A DNA stretch of 6,196 bases, taken from Thermoplasmatota archaeon. Lineage in GTDB: Archaea > Thermoplasmatota > Thermoplasmata > RBG-16-68-12 > JAGMCJ01. The notes under the pieces were generated by a model. That model had not been told where the DNA came from. It saw only the letters and a program-made list of their open reading frames with translations, and did no database searches. This document shows positions 1 to 5,609 of the stretch, one piece after another. The stretch spans positions 1 to 6,196 of the forward strand of contig JAJISH010000136.1 in NCBI GenBank assembly GCA_022848825.1. The letters are read 5' to 3'. Numbering within the stretch: position 1 is the stretch's first letter; the number at the start of each line of letters is the position of its first letter. The translations under genes and the position numbers were made by a program.

Positions 1-81
1 ATTGAGAAGAATATAGGAGTGCGCGTCATCAGGATGCCCGCGACCAAGTTGTTCAAGATAGGTGTCATACTTGATATCTGA
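1..81 (+). CDS. ahbA: Siroheme decarboxylase subunit, AhbA-like (3' end only)
   Basis: Frame 1 is open from the window edge to a TGA at 79-81 and encodes the last 26 residues of a protein. The tail reads RMPATKLFKIGVILDI. A proline-rich turn followed by a K-L/M-F-K-I strand and a short acidic end is, from memory, typical of one of the two AsnC/Lrp-fold subunits of siroheme decarboxylase (AhbA/AhbB, related to NirD/L/G/H). In that complex the paired subunits remove two acetate carboxylates from siroheme. The next gene encodes the second kind of subunit and starts inside this one, which supports a co-translated partner pair. The A versus B naming rests on remembered similarity and could be swapped. 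Only the C-terminus is visible, so the domain content cannot be checked. Confidence 0.62.
   Translation: MEKNIGVRVIRMPATKLFKIGVILDI
60..64 (+). promoter_or_regulatory. Ribosome binding site deciding the ahbB start
   Basis: AGGTG lies six bases before a TTG at 71. The alternative GTG at 62 has no purine-rich motif upstream and overlaps the motif itself. The spacing therefore favours TTG 71 as the start, although GTG 62 would add only three residues and cannot be excluded. Confidence 0.5.
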
Positions 82-547
82 TCAAGAGAGAGAACTCCTC
101 GGGGAGGTGCAGAGGTTGCCTCTTACTCAAAGACCCTTTGCAGAGATAGGTGCACGCCTGGGCATGGATGAGGGAGACGTGTTGACGATGTGCCGTGATC
201 TTCTCGAAAGAGGGGTCATCCGCCGTCTTGGCCCTTCCATATCCCATCGGAAGGTCGGGTTCACGGGAAACCCCATGACGGCCCTCAGGGTTCCAGAGGA
301 GGACGTGGATGAGGTGGGGCAGATCATAGCCGCTGAGCCGGACGTCACCCACTGCTACGCACGCTCGGGCTGGGACTACAACGTGTTCTTCATGATACAT
401 GCAAAGACAAGGGAGGATGGACTGGACCGCGCCCATGCGATAGTGAGGAAAACAGGCATCCGTGACTTCCGTGTCATGTTCTCGACCCGTGAATTCAAGA
501 AGATTCCTTTCGAGATATCGAAAGGAAGTAATACTGGTAAGGAATAG
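71..547 (+). CDS. ahbB: Siroheme decarboxylase subunit, AhbB-like (AsnC/Lrp fold)
   Basis: The protein has 158 residues from TTG 71, or 161 from GTG 62. Residues about 1-55 form a winged-helix-like N-terminal domain ending in GVIRRLGPSISHRK. Residues about 65-150 form the AsnC-type alpha/beta domain, with DVTHCYAR around 91-98, WDYNVFFMIHA at 101-111 and a STREFKK tail. The RRLG...HRKVGF, THxY and W-x-YN-x-F-x-MIH motifs mark the AhbA/B-NirD/L/G/H branch rather than ordinary Lrp regulators. The family decarboxylates siroheme to 12,18-didecarboxysiroheme in the cytoplasm. The conserved His94 of the THxY motif is expected near the tetrapyrrole. The gene overlaps its probable partner upstream and precedes the precorrin-2 oxidising gene, which fits a siroheme branch. 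It will often be mislabelled an AsnC transcriptional regulator. The function is secure at family level; the subunit letter is less so. Confidence 0.82.
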   Translation: MISDQERELLGEVQRLPLTQRPFAEIGARLGMDEGDVLTMCRDLLERGVIRRLGPSISHRKVGFTGNPMTALRVPEEDVDEVGQIIAAEPDVTHCYARSGWDYNVFFMIHAKTREDGLDRAHAIVRKTGIRDFRVMFSTREFKKIPFEISKGSNTGKE

Positions 548-572
548 AGCGAGGGGGGCCATTGGATTGAAC

Positions 573-1199
573 ATGCCAACTGTGTTGAAAATGGACGGAC
601 CCGTTGTTGTCTTCGGTGGAGGTCGGGTCGGCCTTCGTAAAGTGGAGTACGTCTCCAGTTTCACCAAGGACATTCTCGTGGTCGCAGAGGACTCTCTCCC
701 AATGCCGGATCACGTGAAGCTGAGGAAAGCGACACTGACAACTCAAGATGTGCCGGATTTCATTCCTGAGAACGCGACCCTCGTGGTCGGTGCCCTTTCG
801 GATCAGAAGATGAACCAAGCCATTGCAGATTTCTGTCGCGACTGTGGCATACTTGTCAATGTCGTCGACGACCCGGAGTCCTCCACCGTATTGTTCCCCG
901 CCCTCTCCAATGAGGGTCGGCTGAGCGTTGCGGTGTCGACCTCGGGCAGATGCCCGTTCTTAGCACGGAAGATAAGGGAGGAGATTGACACCTGGCTGCC
1001 GGAAAAGGCCAGGTGGCTTGAGGTGCTTGGACCAATAAGGGAGAAACTGGTCGGGACAGAGGAGAAGAACCGCGTGCTCTCTTCCATCTATAGCGACCCT
1101 GATGTGACCAGAATGGTCATCGAGGACGACCTGGAAGGCGCCAAGAGAAGAGCCTGGGAGGTGTATGATGTACGTTGCGAATCTGAGAGTGACCCATAA
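573..1199 (+). CDS. sirC: Precorrin-2 dehydrogenase (SirC / Met8p / CysG N-terminal type)
   Basis: This 208-residue protein oxidises precorrin-2 to sirohydrochlorin with NAD+. The N-terminal Rossmann fold shows VVVFGGGRVGLRK at residues 11-23. The segment VVGALSDQKMNQAI (71-84) is followed by LVNVVDDPES (94-103), where Asp99 aligns with the catalytic aspartate of CysG/Met8p. The family STSG-x-x-P-x-LAR loop is at 122-132, and a helical C-terminal region follows. The length matches a single-domain enzyme without the methyltransferase half found in CysG. ATG 573 was chosen because the protein then begins a few residues before the first beta strand, as in homologues. Its ribosome binding site is poor: a G-rich run at 551-558 sits 14 bases away and is better placed for TTG 567, which would add two residues. 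Position 127 is Cys where the family usually has Ser. Some homologues also chelate iron; that cannot be decided here. Confidence 0.9.
   Translation: MPTVLKMDGPVVVFGGGRVGLRKVEYVSSFTKDILVVAEDSLPMPDHVKLRKATLTTQDVPDFIPENATLVVGALSDQKMNQAIADFCRDCGILVNVVDDPESSTVLFPALSNEGRLSVAVSTSGRCPFLARKIREEIDTWLPEKARWLEVLGPIREKLVGTEEKNRVLSSIYSDPDVTRMVIEDDLEGAKRRAWEVYDVRCESESDP
1157..1162 (+). promoter_or_regulatory. Ribosome binding site of hemA, inside sirC
   Basis: GGAGGT, within GGGAGGTG, lies inside the end of sirC. It is five bases from ATG 1168 and only two from the tandem ATG 1165. The spacing favours the second ATG as the hemA start. Confidence 0.65.
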
Positions 1200-2445
1200 G
1201 ACCGCTCCGATCGAGGTCATTGACCGCATGATACTGACGGAGTCGAAGAAGCGTGAAATCTGCGAGGCTCTACTGGCCCAGAATGACATAGAGGAGTCGG
1301 TCGTGCTCCAGACCTGCAACAGGTTTGAGCTCTATATCTCTGGCAAGAAGGAAGAGGAAGGCAAAGCCCAGGCCCGCAAGACAATGCTCGATTGGTTCGG
1401 CCCACGCATATCCGAGCATCTGGTCGTCGACAGCTACATGGAAACACTTGAGCACCTTTTCAGAGTGTCCTCCTCCTTGGAGAGCATGATCGTGGGGGAG
1501 AACCAGATTCTGGGCCAAGTCCGGGAGGCCCTCGACTACTCCTCAACGAATCAGTTCTCAGGGAGAGTCCTGGAGCCCTTGTTCCAGAAAGCGATATCAA
1601 TCGGACGGAGGGTACGGAACGAGACGAAGATATCGCAGGGAAAGGTCTCCATTGCCTCGGCCGCAGTGGACTTGGCGAACAGGCAGAATCCCCTTGAAAA
1701 CAAGAAAGTGCTCCTTGTCGGGACAGGGAACATGGCTTCTCTTGTGGCGGAACACCTCGCCGGGTTCGGGCCCAAGGAGTTGGTCGTCGTCGGCAGGACG
1801 CCCGAGAGATTGCAGGAATTCTGTGACGTCTATTCCGGCCAGTCCAGGAGCTTCAAGGAGCTTCCGACGGACCTGGAGGATGCAGATGTCCTCTTCTCGG
1901 CCACATCGTGTCCAAGGGTGTTGATCCCGAGGGAGATGGTCGAGAACGCCGTTGAGGAACGAGAAGAATCGCTCACACTCGTGGACATAGCCATGCCAGC
2001 CGACATAGACCCGACGGTCAGAGATATCCCCGGAGTCCAGCATTTCTCCATCGACGACCTTCAGGAGATATCTTCCCAGAATCAGATTGCCAGGATGGAC
2101 GAGGCCAAGAAGGCCGAATCGGTCATCATGGAGGAACTTGGACGATTCAAAGGCAAGCTCCAGGGCCTTCACCTTGACACGTTCTTCTCTTCTCTGAACA
2201 AGTACGTCGATGGCATAAGGCAGAAGGAACTCGAAAAGGCGCTTTCGAAGCTCGGGGATGTCGAGCCTGAAGTTAGGAGCACCGTGGAGAGTTTGTCAAA
2301 ATCACTGACGAAGAAGATCATGCATAACTTCTTGACGCAGGTTCGGTCCAGCCCTATGGCACCTGTGGACATGGAGAAGTTCGTGACCATCTTCATGGGG
2401 AGGGAAAATGTATCCCAAGATCCGAATGAGACGATTGAGGAGTAG
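1168..2445 (+). CDS. hemA: Glutamyl-tRNA reductase
   Basis: This enzyme reduces glutamyl-tRNA(Glu) with NADPH to glutamate-1-semialdehyde, the committed step of C5-type tetrapyrrole synthesis. From ATG 1168 it has 425 residues, the usual full length. The N-terminal catalytic domain shows THKTAPIEV (9-17) and VVLQTCNRFELY (46-57), with Cys50 as the expected thioester nucleophile. SLESMIVGENQILGQVREA lies at 103-121. The NADPH-binding domain starts at KKVLLVGTGNMASLVAEHL (179-197) and continues through VVVGR and the VDIAMPADIDP loop (272-282). Residues about 325-396 form the helical dimerisation domain. The start lies inside sirC (32 bp overlap) and the end overlaps hemB by 38 bp, implying coupled translation. 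Tandem ATGs at 1165 and 1168 are both possible; ribosome binding site spacing favours 1168. Ser103 replaces a glycine usual in the G-L-D/E-S motif. Confidence 0.96.
   Translation: MYVANLRVTHKTAPIEVIDRMILTESKKREICEALLAQNDIEESVVLQTCNRFELYISGKKEEEGKAQARKTMLDWFGPRISEHLVVDSYMETLEHLFRVSSSLESMIVGENQILGQVREALDYSSTNQFSGRVLEPLFQKAISIGRRVRNETKISQGKVSIASAAVDLANRQNPLENKKVLLVGTGNMASLVAEHLAGFGPKELVVVGRTPERLQEFCDVYSGQSRSFKELPTDLEDADVLFSATSCPRVLIPREMVENAVEEREESLTLVDIAMPADIDPTVRDIPGVQHFSIDDLQEISSQNQIARMDEAKKAESVIMEELGRFKGKLQGLHLDTFFSSLNKYVDGIRQKELEKALSKLGDVEPEVRSTVESLSKSLTKKIMHNFLTQVRSSPMAPVDMEKFVTIFMGRENVSQDPNETIEE
2397..2404 (+). promoter_or_regulatory. Ribosome binding site of hemB, inside hemA
   Basis: GGGGAGGG contains the core GGAGG at 2399-2403 and ends three bases before ATG 2408. 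It lies within the hemA coding region. The next in-frame ATG (2426) is about 22 bases further and is poorly placed. Confidence 0.6.
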
Positions 2446-3388
2446 TCCGCTTGTCAGGGCAATGGTGACGGAGTATGACCTGTCGCCCTCCAACTTCGTC
2501 CTGCCTCTGTTCGTGAAAGAAGGGCTTGAAGGGAAAGCGATTCCGATCCCCTCCATGCCGGGAGTCTTCCAGCATTCATTGGACTCCCTCGTGGAGGAGT
2601 GCCATCGGGCTTCGGAACTGGGCGTCCCCACCGTGATACTCTTCGGCATCCCCAAGAAGAGAGATCCCGTAGGTTCAGAGGCATACAACCCGAAGGGCAT
2701 CGTCCCGACGGCCGTGAGGGCGATAAAGGAGGAGCTGGAAGAGAGACTCCTGGTGGCCTGTGACGTATGTCTGTGTGGCTACACCGACCACGGACATTGT
2801 GCCCCGATCGATGGCGAGGAAATCCTCAATGACGAAGGAGTGAAGCTTCTGGCAGAGGCCTCGGTCCAATATGCCCGTGCCGGTGCTGACATCATCGCCC
2901 CCTCTGACATGATGGATGGTAGGGTCAAGGCCATTCGCAGCAGGCTCAGCGAGGAGGGACATGATGAGACGATCATCATCTCCTACGCCGTCAAGTTCGC
3001 CTCATCCTTCTACGGCCCCTTCAGGGAGGCGTCCGAGTCGGGTTTCGAGGCGGGACCGAAGGACCGCAAGAGCCACCAGATGGATCCCGCAAATCTCAGT
3101 CAGGCCTTCAGGGAGGTCGAGCTGGACATCGAAGAGGGAGCGGACATTGTGATGGTCAAACCCGCGCTGCCCTACCTTGATGTCATACGCGCGCTCTCCC
3201 AGCGATATCCGGTTCCACTGGCAGCGTTTCAGGTATCTGGGGAGTATGCAATGTTGAAGGCCGCGGCTCAGAACGGATGGATCGATGAGACCAAATGCAT
3301 GCTCGAGACCCTGCTGGCGATTCGCAGGGCAGGCGCAACGCTGACTATCACCTATTTTGCGAAGGAAGCAGCGGAGGCTGTCAGATGA
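2408..3388 (+). CDS. hemB: Delta-aminolevulinic acid dehydratase (porphobilinogen synthase)
   Basis: HemB condenses two 5-aminolevulinate molecules into porphobilinogen in the cytoplasm. The 326-residue length is standard for this TIM-barrel enzyme. The N-terminal arm RMRRLRSSPLVRAMV (6-20) is typical and supports ATG 2408 over ATG 2426. The metal site reads CDVCLCGYTDHGHC at 118-131; Cys121, Cys123 and Cys131 are the three zinc ligands, making this a zinc-type rather than a magnesium-only enzyme. The two Schiff-base lysines are Lys196 in SYAVKFASSFYGPFR and Lys251 in IVMVKPALPYLD. DMMDGRV (167-173) and the GPKDRKSHQMDP lid segment (216-227) are intact. The gene begins 38 bp inside hemA and its stop overlaps the hemL start as ATGA. 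All catalytic residues are present, so an active enzyme is expected. Confidence 0.97.
   Translation: MYPKIRMRRLRSSPLVRAMVTEYDLSPSNFVLPLFVKEGLEGKAIPIPSMPGVFQHSLDSLVEECHRASELGVPTVILFGIPKKRDPVGSEAYNPKGIVPTAVRAIKEELEERLLVACDVCLCGYTDHGHCAPIDGEEILNDEGVKLLAEASVQYARAGADIIAPSDMMDGRVKAIRSRLSEEGHDETIIISYAVKFASSFYGPFREASESGFEAGPKDRKSHQMDPANLSQAFREVELDIEEGADIVMVKPALPYLDVIRALSQRYPVPLAAFQVSGEYAMLKAAAQNGWIDETKCMLETLLAIRRAGATLTITYFAKEAAEAVR
3373..3377 (+). promoter_or_regulatory. Ribosome binding site of hemL, inside hemB
   Basis: GGAGG within the last hemB codons lies seven bases before ATG 3385. That start forms an ATGA overlap with the hemB stop. It fixes the hemL start at 3385, although the frame stays open upstream to an ATG at 3295. 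Confidence 0.75.
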
Positions 3389-4671
3389 GCAATGAAAGCC
3401 TTTTCTCGAAATCGAAGAAGGTCTTGGTCGGGGGCGTCAACAGCCCGGTCCGTGCAATCTCGCCCTATCCGTTCTTCGTATCCAAGGGGGAAGGGGCACG
3501 GCTCTATGACGAGGATGGCAACGCCTACATCGACTACTGTCAGGCATTTGGGGCGCTGATACTAGGACACAACCATCCGTCGGTGCGACAGGCGGTGCGG
3601 GAGCGCATTGACAATGGTTGGTGCTTCGGCACGCCGACAGAAGCCGAGCTTGAGTTTGGCGAGTTCATCACGCAGCGCGTGCCCAACGTCGATAAGATAA
3701 GATGCGTGAACACAGGCACCGAGGCTACGATGACGGCCATACGGTTGGCCAGGGGGTTCGCTGGGAGAGACAAGATCATCAAAATCGAAGGAGCGTTCCA
3801 TGGTGCGCATGATTCCGTCCTCGTGAAGACAGGATCAGGTGGATTGACCCACTCTGTGCCCAACTCCGAGGGGGTCCCCGCAGATGTCACCAAGAACACC
3901 GTACTCATCCCATACAACGACACTGAGGCCTTGGAGCAGGCCCTGTCGGAGAACAAGGGGGAAATTGCTGCGCTCATCACAGAACCGGTCATAGGCAACG
4001 CGGGCTGCATCCTGCCCAAAGAGGGCTATCTCCAAGAGGCCAAGAGAATACTGGCGGAGCATGGCTCCCTTCTGATTCTTGACGAAGTGATCACCGGATT
4101 CAGGCTAGCGCCAGGGGGAGCCCAGGAGTATTATGGAGTGGATGCTGACATCGTCACAATGGGAAAGGTCATTGGGGGAGGCTTTCCGATAGGAATGGTC
4201 GGTGCCCGTGTGGAGATAATGGACGAACTCACCCCTCTCGGCCCGGTCTACAATGCCGGAACCTTCAATGGTCACCCCGTGTCAATCGCAGCAGGTCTGG
4301 CAACCCTCAAGACAATAGAAGAAGAGGGAATCCTGGACAAGGTGGCCCAGACAGGAAGAAGGATGCGGAAGGGTCTTGTGGACATCGTAGACGACCTGGG
4401 GCTTGGGTATCAGGTCCAAGGGGTCGGTCCCATGTTCCAGGTCTTCTTCAACGGATCACCCGTTTGGGACTTGACAGGCGCAAAGGCCTCCGATGCCGCC
4501 GGGTTCCTCAAGTACTGTGCCATACTCAGAGATAACGGTGTCCATCTTCCCCCTTCACAGTTTGAATGTTGTTTCGTCTCTTCTGCCCATGAGAATGAGA
4601 TGATCGATTTCTCTCTTGAGCGGTTTGAAGAAGCCATGGGTGTGGCTAGAGGCGAAGAGAATGCTGGGTAG
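3385..4671 (+). CDS. hemL: Glutamate-1-semialdehyde 2,1-aminomutase
   Basis: This PLP-dependent class III aminotransferase-fold enzyme turns glutamate-1-semialdehyde into 5-aminolevulinate, taking the unstable aldehyde made by HemA. It has 428 residues, the normal length. The N-terminus carries GGVNSPVRA (16-24). The PLP phosphate loop is NTGTEATMTAIRLARG at 109-124. LILDEVITGFR (230-240) contains Asp233, which should contact the pyridine nitrogen. Lys261 in MGKVIGGGFPIG is the Schiff-base lysine. AGTFNGHPVS (291-300) supplies the phosphate-binding Thr293 from the partner subunit. ATG 3385 begins exactly at the family N-terminus and has a well-spaced GGAGG, so the upstream open frame from 3295 is only read-through of hemB. 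The Asn-Thr-Gly and Phe-Asn-Gly-His variants differ from enterobacterial HemL, and I believe they are closer to archaeal homologues. Neighbouring hemA, hemB and hemC make the assignment secure over other aminotransferases. Confidence 0.96.
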   Translation: MSNESLFSKSKKVLVGGVNSPVRAISPYPFFVSKGEGARLYDEDGNAYIDYCQAFGALILGHNHPSVRQAVRERIDNGWCFGTPTEAELEFGEFITQRVPNVDKIRCVNTGTEATMTAIRLARGFAGRDKIIKIEGAFHGAHDSVLVKTGSGGLTHSVPNSEGVPADVTKNTVLIPYNDTEALEQALSENKGEIAALITEPVIGNAGCILPKEGYLQEAKRILAEHGSLLILDEVITGFRLAPGGAQEYYGVDADIVTMGKVIGGGFPIGMVGARVEIMDELTPLGPVYNAGTFNGHPVSIAAGLATLKTIEEEGILDKVAQTGRRMRKGLVDIVDDLGLGYQVQGVGPMFQVFFNGSPVWDLTGAKASDAAGFLKYCAILRDNGVHLPPSQFECCFVSSAHENEMIDFSLERFEEAMGVARGEENAG

Positions 4672-4677
4672 GTGGGT

Positions 4678-4682
4678 GAGGG
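4678..4682 (+). promoter_or_regulatory. Possible ribosome binding site before hemC
   Basis: GAGGG in the hemL-hemC gap lies 13 bases before the hemC ATG at 4696, which is long. It is eight bases before an out-of-frame ATG at 4691 that opens a two-codon reading frame. It is the only purine-rich candidate for either start. Confidence 0.4.
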
Positions 4683-4695
4683 ACGAAGTGATGTC

Positions 4696-5607
4696 ATGAG
4701 AAGGCTTGTGGCGGGTTCTCGGGGGTCGAGACTGGCACTGACCCAGACCGAAACCATAGCCAACAGGCTGGAATGCGAAGTGGAGACCAAGAGCATATCG
4801 ACGAGGGGGGACAAAATCCACGATGTCGCGCTGGCAAAGGTCGAAGGGAAGGGTTTCTTCACCAAAGAAATCGATAACGCATTGCTGGAAGGGGAAGTGG
4901 ATTTTGCAGTCCATTCATTCAAGGATGTGCCCACGGACGTTCCCGATGGGTTGGTGATTGCGTCGGTACCGGAGCGCGAATCACCCCGCGACGCGTTGAT
5001 TGGCCCATATCGAGACCTTGACGGCCTTCCGCTGAACGCGAGGGTCGGCACGTCCAGCCTCAGAAGAAGGGCTGAAGTCCTGCACACCAGGCCGGACGTG
5101 ATAGTGGAGGACCTGCGGGGGAACTTGGACTCAAGGTTGAGGAAACTCAATGAGGGGATGTTCGACGCCGCGGTCGTTGCGGAAGCTGGCCTCCGAAGAC
5201 TGGGTCACGAAGACTTCTCTCCCCTGGACCCGGAGAGTTTCATCCCCGCAGCTTGCCAAGGGGCGCTTGCCATCACAGCACGGAGAGACGATCCTGAGGT
5301 CTTGGATATTCTCTCATCGCTGGAACATCCCGCCACCAGGCTTTCATGCGAGGGCGAGAGGGCATTCCTTTCCTCTCTTGAGAGCGGATGTCAGGTTCCC
5401 GCGGGCGTTTACACCACAATTGACGCTGAGGCCACCAGAATGAGCATCACGGTTTTCATATCCTCACTGGACGGAAAGGTGTTTCTCAGGGCACGGGATG
5501 AGGGTTCTCTGGAGGATTCGAAAGAGGTCTCCCGGAATCTGGCAAGGAAGCTTCTGGATATGGGCGGAGAGGAGATCCTGGCTAACATTCGAAAGGAGGT
5601 CTCCTGA
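4696..5607 (+). CDS. hemC: Hydroxymethylbilane synthase (porphobilinogen deaminase)
   Basis: HemC polymerises four porphobilinogens into the linear hydroxymethylbilane using a covalent dipyrromethane cofactor. From ATG 4696 the protein has 303 residues, typical for the family. Domain 1 opens with VAGSRGSRLALTQT (5-18) and contains KGFFTKEID (52-60) and DFAVHSFKDVPTD (69-81), where Asp77 is the catalytic aspartate. VGTSSLRRRAEVL and DLRGNLDSRL in the middle supply cofactor-binding arginines. FIPAACQGALAI precedes the C-terminal domain, where Cys232 in LESGCQVPAG carries the cofactor. A GTG at 4672 directly after the hemL stop would add eight residues, but homologues start at the MRRLV position. 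The gene lies 24 bp after hemL and 2 bp before cobA. All key residues are intact. HemD, which closes the ring, is not seen in this window. Confidence 0.95.
   Translation: MRRLVAGSRGSRLALTQTETIANRLECEVETKSISTRGDKIHDVALAKVEGKGFFTKEIDNALLEGEVDFAVHSFKDVPTDVPDGLVIASVPERESPRDALIGPYRDLDGLPLNARVGTSSLRRRAEVLHTRPDVIVEDLRGNLDSRLRKLNEGMFDAAVVAEAGLRRLGHEDFSPLDPESFIPAACQGALAITARRDDPEVLDILSSLEHPATRLSCEGERAFLSSLESGCQVPAGVYTTIDAEATRMSITVFISSLDGKVFLRARDEGSLEDSKEVSRNLARKLLDMGGEEILANIRKEVS
5594..5600 (+). promoter_or_regulatory. Strong ribosome binding site of cobA
   Basis: AGGAGGT, preceded by two further A residues, lies within the last hemC codons and nine bases before ATG 5610. It is the best match to the 16S rRNA 3' end in the window, suggesting efficient independent initiation on cobA. 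Confidence 0.75.
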
Positions 5608-5609
5608 AG

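Noticed and set aside
462..572. N-terminal extension of the precorrin-2 dehydrogenase by 37 residues
   Set aside because: The extra residues overlap the conserved end of ahbB in another frame and have no counterpart before the Rossmann fold in the family.
548..572. Gap before sirC considered as a riboswitch, terminator or promoter
   Set aside because: Twenty-five bases with a G-run are too short for a riboswitch and contain no stem with a T-tract. I see no TATA-like box either.
65..673. 202-codon minus-strand frame opposite ahbB and the sirC start
   Set aside because: It is antisense to conserved coding sequence with no family motif. The plus-strand proteins explain the sequence.
1652..1924. 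Plus-strand 90-codon frame inside hemA, and similar frames inside hemB (2916-3152) and hemC (5150-5443)
   Set aside because: Each is a +1 or +2 shadow, rich in Arg, Ser and Pro, lying within an intact conserved enzyme.
1597..2172. 191-codon minus-strand frame opposite hemA
   Set aside because: It is a shadow of the hemA NADPH-binding domain and encodes no recognisable protein.
3295..3384. N-terminal extension of hemL by 30 residues
   Set aside because: The extension is hemB sequence read in another frame. The HemL family N-terminus and a well-spaced GGAGG both fit ATG 3385.
4410..5150. 246-codon open frame on the minus strand across the hemL-hemC junction
   Set aside because: It lies opposite two well-supported genes, crosses their boundary and gives a Ser/Arg/Pro-rich product with no recognisable domain. 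It is a shadow of codon bias.
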